Below, piece by piece: positions 6,898 to 12,128 of a DNA stretch of 12,128 nucleotides. This stretch comes from an uncultured Pseudobdellovibrionaceae bacterium. GTDB lineage: Bacteria > Bdellovibrionota > Bdellovibrionia > Bdellovibrionales > Bdellovibrionaceae. Each line of letters begins with the position of its first letter. Position 1 is the stretch's first letter. Location of the stretch: positions 1 to 12,128 of the forward strand of contig CALCCV010000417.1 of the NCBI GenBank assembly GCA_937900305.1. Direction: 5' to 3'. Position numbers and translations under genes: made by a program. The notes under the pieces were generated by a model. It had not been told where the DNA came from, made no database searches, and saw only the letters and a program-made list of their open reading frames with translations.

Positions 6898-7617
6898 CTA
6901 TCGATTTGCGTTCGCTGAAGTCGTTCGCGCCTCGAGTTGGCGAGAGAGGGCCGTAAAGGCGGAACAAATCACAAAATAAACCACGGCGATGAACAGAAAT
7001 ATCTCGGTGGGATAGTTGAGAGTTCGATTGTTGACTTGGGTTGCTACGTGAGTGAGTTCGGAGACGCCGACGATGAAGGCCAGCGAGGTGTCTTTTATCA
7101 ATGAGACAAACTGATTTACGAAGGATGGGATCATGTGGCGCAGGGCCTGGGGTAAAACAATTTGCCACAAAACTTGACGGCGCGAAAGGCCCGATGAAAC
7201 TCCAGCCTCCCATTGCCCGCGCGGGATGGCTTCGATTCCAGCTTTCACAATTTGGGACATGTAAGCAGAGGTAAATACGGTGAGAGCTATCAAGACTGTG
7301 GAAATTTCAGGAAATCCTTTGCCGAACACCGCGGGCAAAAAGAAATAAAACCAAAAAATCACCATCAACAGAGGAACACCCCGAAATGTTTGGATGATGA
7401 TGTTGACGGGCCAACGCACCCAACGCCGTTGCGAAACGGCGAGCAAACCCAGGATCAAACCCCCGATGCCAGAGAAAAATACGGACCCCACGGCCAGTGT
7501 CAGAGTGAGGGCCACCCCACCCATAGGACCATTGGGATATCGACCGACCAGAAAGAACAGCCAGTTGTCACGAATCACAGAAAAGTCCAATCCAAAAATT
7601 GAATTTATGAATTCCAT
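6898..7617 (-). CDS. gltK: Amino-acid ABC transporter permease, GltK-like
   Basis: A 239-residue inner-membrane permease, one of two that form the channel of a polar amino-acid importer (probably glutamate/aspartate). Hydrophobic segments lie at about 34-61, 80-98, 105-122, 170-187 and 204-222. FRGVPLLMVIFWFYFFLP (78-95) and TEIFLFIAVVYFVIC (204-218) closely recall E. coli GltK. The EAA loop that docks on the ATPase is EAGVSSGLSRRQVLWQIVLP (137-156). The ATG shares its A with the stop codon of the upstream permease gene (TGATG), so translation should be coupled. It is the last gene of the cluster. The N-terminus is slightly extended (FLVGRYPNGPMGG, 22-34) relative to the minimal permease. Substrate assignment rests on likeness only. 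Confidence 0.93.
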   Translation of the reverse strand: MEFINSIFGLDFSVIRDNWLFFLVGRYPNGPMGGVALTLTLAVGSVFFSGIGGLILGLLAVSQRRWVRWPVNIIIQTFRGVPLLMVIFWFYFFLPAVFGKGFPEISTVLIALTVFTSAYMSQIVKAGIEAIPRGQWEAGVSSGLSRRQVLWQIVLPQALRHMIPSFVNQFVSLIKDTSLAFIVGVSELTHVATQVNNRTLNYPTEIFLFIAVVYFVICSAFTALSRQLEARTTSANANR

Positions 7618-8330
7618 CAGGCCTGCGCTCCCCGTGGTTTCAAAATCTTTTCGTTATAAATTTCCATCAGACCTGTGATGACCAGAGAAAGTATCAAATA
7701 AATCAACGTCGCCGCGGTGAAAGCCTCAAAACCCTTTAGCGTGTGACTTTCGATCTGGCGAGCCTGGTAGGTCAGTTCGGCCACACCAATCGTCATGGCC
7801 AGAGAAGAGTTTTTGGCGAGATTTAAAAACTGATTCACGAGCGGAGGAATCGTCATACGAACGGCTTGCGGCAAGATGATCCAACGCATGACTTGCAGAA
7901 AGGAAAGGCCGGAACTGAAACCAGCTTCGGTTTGTTCTTTTGGAATCGCCCGCACACCCGAGCGAATGTCTTCCGCGATGAAGGCCGAAGTGTATATGGT
8001 GAGAGCCATGGTGGCTGCGATAAATTCAAATTCATTTGTAGCATTCAGCCATTCGTTCCACGCAGCCGGCAAAAGTTTGAACGATCCAAAATACCAAAAG
8101 AAAATTTGCACAAGTAAGGGTGTATTGCGAACGACTTCGAGATACACCGAGGCTCCCGCTCGCACAAATCGTTGCCCGCTCATTTTCATAACGGCAATGA
8201 TCAATCCCAGAAAGAAGGACAGGATCATCGAAACCGTCGCCAACTTCAAGGTCAGCCACAGGCCAGAGAGGAGCCATTGCCGGTATTCACCATTTAGTAT
8301 TAAGTGCCAATCAAATTGGTAGTTGAGCAT
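7617..8330 (-). CDS. gltJ: Amino-acid ABC transporter permease, GltJ-like
   Basis: A 237-residue inner-membrane permease that pairs with the GltK-like protein. Hydrophobic segments occur at about 20-48, 72-90, 102-118, 165-185 and 203-222. VVRNTPLLVQIFFWYFG (66-82) is the conserved sequence after the first helices, and the ATPase-docking EAA loop spans about 135-154 (EAGFSSGLSFLQVMRWIILP). The stretch from KNSSLAMTIG to FEAFTAATL (173-209) strongly recalls E. coli GltJ. The ATG at 8330 has no good Shine-Dalgarno, but no better in-frame start exists and the N-terminus (MLNYQFDWHLIL) is typical. It follows the binding-protein gene by 33 bp and overlaps gltK by 1 bp. Confidence 0.93.
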   Translation of the reverse strand: MLNYQFDWHLILNGEYRQWLLSGLWLTLKLATVSMILSFFLGLIIAVMKMSGQRFVRAGASVYLEVVRNTPLLVQIFFWYFGSFKLLPAAWNEWLNATNEFEFIAATMALTIYTSAFIAEDIRSGVRAIPKEQTEAGFSSGLSFLQVMRWIILPQAVRMTIPPLVNQFLNLAKNSSLAMTIGVAELTYQARQIESHTLKGFEAFTAATLIYLILSLVITGLMEIYNEKILKPRGAQA

Positions 8331-8363
8331 ACGTGCGAGTTTGCCGATCTTTCTGTTTGGTTT

Positions 8364-9215
8364 TTATTTTTCAGCCGTGATTTTGAAAGTGCGCTTGAGG
8401 GGTGCCGCACTGTTTGGGCCAAACCACTGGGCGAAGACTTTGTCGGCATCGCCGGAGCTTTCCATTTCGAGTAGAGTGGAATTGACTACGTCAACCAATC
8501 CCTTTTCACCTTTTTTTATGGCGATACCATAGGGTTCGTCTGAAATTTTCAAATCGGGAATTTCGTACTTGTCTTTATTGGGCATTTTGGCAAGCAGGCC
8601 GGCCAGAATAGCTTCGTCCGTGGTGACGGCTTGCACTTTGCCTTGTTGTAAGGCCAAAACAGCTTGAGGATAATCGTCATACGAAAGAACCTTTGCTTTC
8701 GGTAACGAAGTCGCCACATTTTTTTCAGAAGTAGATCCTTTGGCCGTGCCAATTCGAGCCGTGTCGAGGTCTTGCAGAGTTTTCACTTTGCCTTTGGCTA
8801 CGATGAACTTCTGACCCGTTAAAAAATAAGCGTGACTGAAATCGACTTGGGCCGCGCGCTCGGGGTTTTTAGTGGTGGTGGCGATCACCAAATCCACATT
8901 TCCTTCTGAAAGCATCGGAAATCGATTGGCGCTAGTGACGGGTTTCAATTCTAATTTCACCCCCAATTTTTTAGCGACGGCCTTGGCCATGTCGATGTCA
9001 TAGCCAACGATGTCGCGACTTTTTTCGTCAACATAACCAAAAGGTGGCAGGCTGTCTTTGACTCCGACAACCAATGTTCCCTTCTTTTTTACATCGCCCA
9101 AAACATCGGCGTGAGCGGCCAGCGAAATTCCGGTGAGGATCGAGATAAGGCTGACGAAAACCACTAAAAATTGAATTTTAGATTGAACTTTGGACGGAAA
9201 CTGAATGCAGGTCAT
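8364..9215 (-). CDS. gltI: Periplasmic amino-acid-binding protein of the ABC importer (family 3)
   Basis: A 283-residue solute-binding protein that should capture a polar amino acid in the periplasm and deliver it to the two permeases. An N-terminal signal peptide (hydrophobic 16-33) ends near AAHAD, with likely cleavage after Ala36; no lipobox. Family-3 features follow: GTLVVGVKDSLPPFGYVD (46-63), IVGYDIDMAKAVAKKLG (69-85), then NVDLVIATTTKNPERAAQVDFS (106-127), which carries the Arg that binds the ligand alpha-carboxylate, and the hinge Asp200 (VTTDEA). It resembles glutamate/aspartate binders (GltI, Campylobacter PEB1), and the gene order ATPase, binding protein, permease, permease is that of the Campylobacter peb locus as I remember it. 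A clear Shine-Dalgarno (AAAGGA) precedes the ATG. Exact ligand is not determinable by eye. Confidence 0.93.
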   Translation of the reverse strand: MTCIQFPSKVQSKIQFLVVFVSLISILTGISLAAHADVLGDVKKKGTLVVGVKDSLPPFGYVDEKSRDIVGYDIDMAKAVAKKLGVKLELKPVTSANRFPMLSEGNVDLVIATTTKNPERAAQVDFSHAYFLTGQKFIVAKGKVKTLQDLDTARIGTAKGSTSEKNVATSLPKAKVLSYDDYPQAVLALQQGKVQAVTTDEAILAGLLAKMPNKDKYEIPDLKISDEPYGIAIKKGEKGLVDVVNSTLLEMESSGDADKVFAQWFGPNSAAPLKRTFKITAEK

Positions 9216-9236
9216 GAGAGGTCCTTTCTGTGATCG

Positions 9237-9974
9237 TTAATGCATCGGATTTAAAACTTGTTTTAAAAAAAGCTGCGCACGGTCCGATTTTGGCTGACTA
9301 AAAAAATCTTCGGGCTTTGCAGTTTCAACGATGGCTCCCTTGTCCATGAAGATCACTCGATCTGCGACCTCTTTGGCAAACCCCATTTCGTGGGTGACCA
9401 CCATCATCGTCAATCCTGATTTCGCGAGATCTTGGATGACTTTCAAAACTTCTCCGATCATTTCAGGATCCAAGGCCGAGGTGGGCTCGTCGAACAACAT
9501 GACCTTGGGTTTCATCGCGAGGGCGCGAGCAATGGCCACTCGCTGTTGCTGTCCCCCTGAAAGCTGAGAGGGAAAGTTTTGCGCTTTGTCTGCAAGACCA
9601 ACTCGCTCGAGCAATTCGGTGGCGTGGCGATTGGCTTCCACGGTGGGAGTTTTACGAACCAACCGCGGCGCGAGGGTGATGTTGTCGATGACTCGCAAAT
9701 GAGGATAGAGATTGAACTGTTGAAAGACAAAACCAACTTCCGCGCGAAGAGCGTTTAGATCCGTTTTTTTATCAGCGACGTTCTGACCAGCAACCCAAAC
9801 TTCACCTTTTTGTACGGGCTCCAGTCCATTGACGGTGCGAATGAGAGTCGATTTGCCGGACCCCGACGGTCCACACACCACTACGACTTCGCCTTTTTGA
9901 ACTTCCAGGCAAATGTCGCGCAAGACATGAAGGGAAGAATGAAACCATTTGTCGACATTTTGGAAATGAATCAT
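9237..9974 (-). CDS. gltL: Amino-acid ABC transporter ATP-binding protein
   Basis: A 245-residue cytoplasmic ATPase that powers the importer. Walker A GPSGSGKS 35-42, Q-loop Gln85 (FVFQQFNLYPH), signature LSGGQQQR 138-145, Walker B VMLFDEPTSALD 158-169 with Glu163, and switch His195 (VTHEMGFA) are all present. Full length and the EMGFAKEVADRVIFMDKG segment are typical of the polar amino-acid uptake subfamily (GltL/GlnQ). It is the first transporter gene, 53 bp after the DCC-family gene and 21 bp before the binding-protein gene. The ATG at 9974 has only a weak ribosome site (GATGGG directly before it) but begins exactly where the family does (MIHFQNVDKWF). Confidence 0.96.
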   Translation of the reverse strand: MIHFQNVDKWFHSSLHVLRDICLEVQKGEVVVVCGPSGSGKSTLIRTVNGLEPVQKGEVWVAGQNVADKKTDLNALRAEVGFVFQQFNLYPHLRVIDNITLAPRLVRKTPTVEANRHATELLERVGLADKAQNFPSQLSGGQQQRVAIARALAMKPKVMLFDEPTSALDPEMIGEVLKVIQDLAKSGLTMMVVTHEMGFAKEVADRVIFMDKGAIVETAKPEDFFSQPKSDRAQLFLKQVLNPMH

Positions 9975-10027
9975 CCCATCGATCTATGTTGAATGGATGG
10001 ATTTGGCAATACCTGCTCAAGCGCGGC

Positions 10028-10444
10028 TTAACCACCTTCGTCGAGAAAACGGGCTCTTTCGCTCGGAGAGGGCAGACGACAAGATTCCAATTGGCCAAAC
10101 CACTGATAGCGAGAGCGCGCGACCCAATCATAAACAGCATCGCACAACTTTGTTGGGAGGAATGAAAAGGCGCCGGCCAACTTCCAGGGCCAGCCCAACA
10201 GCGACGCGATTTTGAAAACGGCGGCGCTCTTTCGATAGAATTGACCGCCGTGGCTCAAAACCAAAGAGGACAAATCGGTGGTCCACTCTTTGGGCAACTG
10301 CTGAGCCGCGAAGGAACTTTGCAAGGCCGCAAATAAAAAAACTTCGTGTTGGTCATGTTGCAAAATAAAATCGACCGAGCGATTGCACAGACCGCAGACG
10401 CCGTCGAAATAAAGTAGGGGTCTGTCGTTTTTTGCAGGGTCCAT
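10028..10444 (-). CDS. DCC-family (DUF393) thiol-disulfide oxidoreductase-like protein
   Basis: A 138-residue protein of the DCC family (DUF393), named for its N-terminal Asp-Cys-Cys motif. Here it is FDGVCGLCNRSVDFIL (13-28) with Asp14, Cys17 and Cys20, a thioredoxin-like CxxC. FLFAALQS (36-43), a middle with conserved RKSAAV (71-76) and the C-terminal YQWFGQLESCRLPSPSERARFL (113-134) complete a full-length member. Predicted redox activity is inferred from the motif; biochemical roles in the family are mostly unknown. There is no signal peptide, so it is cytoplasmic. It lies 12 bp after the PilZ gene and 53 bp before the transporter genes, all in one direction, so co-transcription is likely. 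The ATG at 10444 lacks a clear Shine-Dalgarno but gives the usual short lead before the motif. Confidence 0.9.
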   Translation of the reverse strand: MDPAKNDRPLLYFDGVCGLCNRSVDFILQHDQHEVFLFAALQSSFAAQQLPKEWTTDLSSLVLSHGGQFYRKSAAVFKIASLLGWPWKLAGAFSFLPTKLCDAVYDWVARSRYQWFGQLESCRLPSPSERARFLDEGG

Positions 10445-10456
10445 ATCGGCAGATTA

Positions 10457-11134
10457 TCAAGCCGTGCGCTGATTGAAAAGGTGTAAGTGGACCTCAAATA
10501 AAAAGGTTTGAATTTGTTCCTGAAATTGATCGTTCACCGCAGTGAATTCAAGCCCGAGGTAAGTGCTGTGGTCCTTTTGTGAAATGTGACGAATGGTCGC
10601 TTGAAATGGAACGATTTTTCGATTCGGCAATTCGAGATTCCCGCGCAGATGAGATCCGCTTTTTAATCCCGGAAGCGGTACAGCCAAACGCATTTGACAA
10701 CCGTCATTGTTGAGATCAATCAAATCAAAATGGAGGTCCATGGGGCGCTCATCGAGCGCAAGGATGCAGATTCGCGAGCTGAAAAGCTCGCGAATCTGGT
10801 GACGAAAGCTCTGTCGTTGTTGAAGGCGAAAGATTTCTTCGGGAAATTTCAAAAGATATTGTTGGCCGTCTTTATTCACGGCCGACTCAAAAAAATATTC
10901 TTGCTGTTTGTAAATGATGCGTACGGTGCAATTGCCTTCGTTCAGATTGAGGCCGTTTGAATTTCCATCCATCGCCGCCAGCACAAAACCTTCTTTGGCC
11001 ACCCCGTGAACTCGAAGATTGTGTTTGTCAGCAGTGAGTTCGATGTCGAGGGCCGCCTTTTCTTTCATCAAATGAAAGGAGATCTGATTTTTTTCGTCTT
11101 CAGATTTGACACGGGCGAATAGTCTTAAACTCAT
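10457..11134 (-). CDS. PilZ-domain protein (YcgR-like two-domain layout), c-di-GMP motif altered
   Basis: A 225-residue cytoplasmic protein. An N-terminal beta-rich domain (about 1-100, YcgR-N-like) is followed by a PilZ domain. The c-di-GMP arginine motif RxxxR is present as RQSFR 107-111. The second motif, normally (D/N)xSxxG, reads DLNNDG (140-145), so Asn142 replaces Ser. TYLGLEFTAV (191-200) is the usual strand near the PilZ end. If it still binds c-di-GMP it may act on motility or another envelope process as YcgR does; the substitution makes binding uncertain. It is the first gene of a minus-strand run continuing into the DCC and transporter genes. The ATG has no Shine-Dalgarno and a promoter-like sequence sits directly upstream. 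Its coding sequence contains a striking perfect hairpin (10767-10798). Confidence 0.85.
   Translation of the reverse strand: MSLRLFARVKSEDEKNQISFHLMKEKAALDIELTADKHNLRVHGVAKEGFVLAAMDGNSNGLNLNEGNCTVRIIYKQQEYFFESAVNKDGQQYLLKFPEEIFRLQQRQSFRHQIRELFSSRICILALDERPMDLHFDLIDLNNDGCQMRLAVPLPGLKSGSHLRGNLELPNRKIVPFQATIRHISQKDHSTYLGLEFTAVNDQFQEQIQTFLFEVHLHLFNQRTA
10745..10759. repeat. Second small hairpin inside the PilZ gene
   Basis: GCGCTC and GAGCGC form a 6-bp perfect inverted repeat with a 3-nt loop (ATC). It lies 7 bp from the larger hairpin and encodes part of ALDERP in the PilZ protein. Alone it would be unremarkable; the interest is the pairing with its neighbour. Confidence 0.5.
10767..10798. repeat. 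Perfect 14-bp inverted repeat with 4-nt loop inside the PilZ gene
   Basis: CAGATTCGCGAGCT (10767-10780) and AGCTCGCGAATCTG (10785-10798) are exact reverse complements around GAAA. On the transcribed strand the loop is TTTC, and the repeat encodes QIRELFSSRIC, right after the RxxxR motif. Fourteen matched pairs with a 4-nt loop are far beyond chance for 12 kb. No T run follows on either strand, so it is not a standard intrinsic terminator. Confidence 0.9.
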
Positions 11135-11139
11135 TTGTC

Positions 11140-11168
11140 TTTATCGGTGCGATGAGTCCTTTGCTCAA
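11140..11168 (-). promoter_or_regulatory. Candidate sigma-70 promoter giving a leaderless PilZ transcript
   Basis: On the minus strand, TTGAGC (11168-11163), a 17-bp spacer and GATAAA (11145-11140) resemble -35 and -10 boxes, with 4 of 6 matches each. The -10 box ends 5 bases before the ATG at 11134, so transcription would begin at or next to the start codon. This fits the absence of a Shine-Dalgarno. It is the best promoter-like sequence in the 11135-11252 divergent gap, but is unproven. Confidence 0.35.
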
Positions 11169-11252
11169 TACAGCTTTGGTCGAGGTGGAGTGAAAATGGC
11201 GCGCCCAGGCCATCCTTGAAGAATGCGGTCCTTAGGACTAGGTTGCCATACC

Positions 11253-11963
11253 ATGGTGAAAGATCTTGATTCGCGCCTCTGGGCGCAACAGTTTGTAAAA
11301 GACGTGATGGGTTTGAAGTCTTTCTTTTTGCCTCTTCACGCCATTGGTGGAGGCTTCCGAGCTCAAGTGGAAGAGGCCCTTGCAAATGCCACTGATCACC
11401 TCGATCCTCTCTTGCATCCCGAAGGACCTCGGAATTCTGAGATTCCGCAGGCACAAAGTGTGACAGCTTTCGCTGAAATTTTGCCGTCTGTCTTGCGCCG
11501 GCCCATGGGTGCACTTGCAGCGACCGAGCGGGTTTTTATTTTACAGATTTTTGAAACCGAAGACGCTGCCGAGCCATCATCTCGGGCCTCGGCTCGAGCC
11601 TTGATGCAGCAAATGTTACAAGCTATCGATTTATCGGCTGAAAAAATCCCAAAAGTTGAATTGACCTTACCAGCGACGACGTTGGCGGAGGGTGCTAGTT
11701 TTTTAAGAACTTTGTTTGATACGAAGGACCTCTTCGGCCATTTCGAATTCTGCTTGGTGTTTATTCCGGTAGAATGGATGACTGAGTTGGTGCAGTTGAA
11801 AAAAATGGCTCTGCCAGAAAGTGAAGATATTCAATCATGGGCTTCAAAGTTTATTTTCACTTACAGTCCAAGCGCTTGCCTGCACGATCCGATTTGGAAG
11901 CGACCAACGTGGAATGCGCTGAAAGATCTCAAACTTCAGCTCGATCGGGCCGGACGGCGCTGA
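11253..11963 (+). CDS. Uracil-DNA-glycosylase-like protein with degenerate active site
   Basis: A 236-residue protein (from ATG 11253; an in-frame ATG at 11223 would add 10 residues). The C-terminus, TYSPSACLHDPIWKRPTWNALKDLKLQL (203-230), lines up by eye with the end of family-4/5 uracil-DNA glycosylases, which reads roughly TYHPSxLLRxPxxKxxxWxDLxxL. Upstream, ALMQQMLQAIDL (116-127) matches their LLxxMLxAIGL helix. The catalytic parts are lost: Ser205 replaces the motif His, and the GExPG loop expected near 98-108 reads IFETEDAAEPS. The middle region is also shorter, and no four-cysteine iron-sulfur pattern is present (Cys167 and Cys209 only). It is probably a non-catalytic relative, perhaps DNA-binding or structural. 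A weak AGG, 10 bases before 11253, decides the start. It is followed at once by the NfeD-like gene. Confidence 0.7.
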   Translation: MVKDLDSRLWAQQFVKDVMGLKSFFLPLHAIGGGFRAQVEEALANATDHLDPLLHPEGPRNSEIPQAQSVTAFAEILPSVLRRPMGALAATERVFILQIFETEDAAEPSSRASARALMQQMLQAIDLSAEKIPKVELTLPATTLAEGASFLRTLFDTKDLFGHFEFCLVFIPVEWMTELVQLKKMALPESEDIQSWASKFIFTYSPSACLHDPIWKRPTWNALKDLKLQLDRAGRR

Positions 11964-12128
11964 TAAAATTTTTATGCGCCATTTTAACAAGTCTCGCGTT
12001 GACTCCGGCCCAAAGCTCTGCGGACCCAGGTCCAGATGGACAGAGTGGCTGCGCAGTGAGCGTTTTGGTTTCGGGTGTGATTGGAGTCGGCACTCAGGAT
12101 CTCTTGGCTCGAGCCGAAAAAAAAGCCG
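11909..12128 (+). CDS. NfeD-like membrane protease, N-terminal fragment cut by the window edge
   Basis: An open frame runs off the right edge, overlapping the end of the previous gene by 55 bp in another frame. It encodes a basic n-region, a hydrophobic signal segment (ALIKFLCAILTSLAL, 17-31), a short polar linker, then CAVSVLVSGVIGVGTQDLLARAEKKA in two adjoining parts (48-73). The last part matches the opening of NfeD-family ClpP-class membrane serine proteases, where a V-x-V-x-G-x-I strand is followed by a helix of the form LxRAxxxA. No ATG is in frame; GTG at 11909 is chosen, with TTG at 11894 an alternative. Catalytic Ser/Lys residues lie beyond the window. Family call is moderate; start is uncertain. 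Confidence 0.55.
   Translation, partial: MECAERSQTSARSGRTALIKFLCAILTSLALTPAQSSADPGPDGQSGCAVSVLVSGVIGVGTQDLLARAEKKA

Noticed and set aside
7424..7441. 7-bp hairpin with GCGA loop in the gltK coding region
   Set aside because: Chance-level length, no supporting context.
7876..8322. Long open frame antisense to the gltJ-like permease
   Set aside because: The opposite strand encodes a full, motif-rich permease; the antisense translation shows no family features and no good ribosome site.
11186..11200. A second sigma-54-like GG/GC pair (TGG...GGC) upstream of the UDG-like gene
   Set aside because: Spacing fits but the -12 element is not TTGC, and such half matches occur by chance; nothing links this gene to sigma-54.
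1..12128. CRISPR array, mobile element, phage or toxin-antitoxin/defence island
   Set aside because: No spaced repeats, transposase or integrase motifs, or defence-type genes were found; the genes look like ordinary chromosomal operons.

Overview
The window (about 12.1 kb, roughly half G+C) carries tightly packed chromosomal genes of a Gram-negative bacterium. Periplasmic and outer-membrane proteins, a sigma-54 activator and a PilZ protein, together with the general style of the genes, would fit Bdellovibrionota/Oligoflexia or another delta-proteobacterium-like lineage. That placement is inference. I see no rRNA, tRNA, insertion sequence, phage gene or CRISPR array.

Layout: (1) 1-2197. A possible divergent gene fragment runs off the left edge. 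Next come an RhlE-type DEAD-box RNA helicase with an Arg/Gly/Ser-rich tail and a small exported protein of unknown function, both on the plus strand. (2) 2222-6627, minus strand. Four overlapping or nearly touching genes read from right to left: a short one-POTRA Omp85-like outer-membrane protein, an exported protein of unknown function, an NtrY-like membrane histidine kinase and an NtrX/NtrC-type sigma-54 response regulator. The junctions are a 4-bp overlap, an 11-bp overlap and a 2-bp gap, so translation is probably coupled. This is the most system-like part of the window: an envelope module built together with its own two-component switch. A sigma-54-like site lies upstream of the first gene. 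(3) 6898-11134, minus strand. In transcription order: a PilZ-domain protein, a DCC-family (DUF393) protein, then a complete polar amino-acid ABC importer (ATPase, binding protein, two permeases) of the Glu/Asp type. All six genes point the same way with gaps of 53 bp or less. (4) 11253-12128, plus strand. A protein with a recognisable but catalytically degenerate family-4/5-type uracil-DNA glycosylase C-terminus is followed by the start of an NfeD-like membrane protease gene cut by the window edge.

Main observations: the Omp85/two-component operon; a histidine kinase lacking the Asn/Thr of the phosphatase motif; a UDG-like protein whose catalytic motifs are lost; and a perfect 14-bp inverted repeat with a 4-nt loop inside the PilZ gene, next to a second hairpin. 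No strong intrinsic terminator was found anywhere, so transcript ends are undefined.
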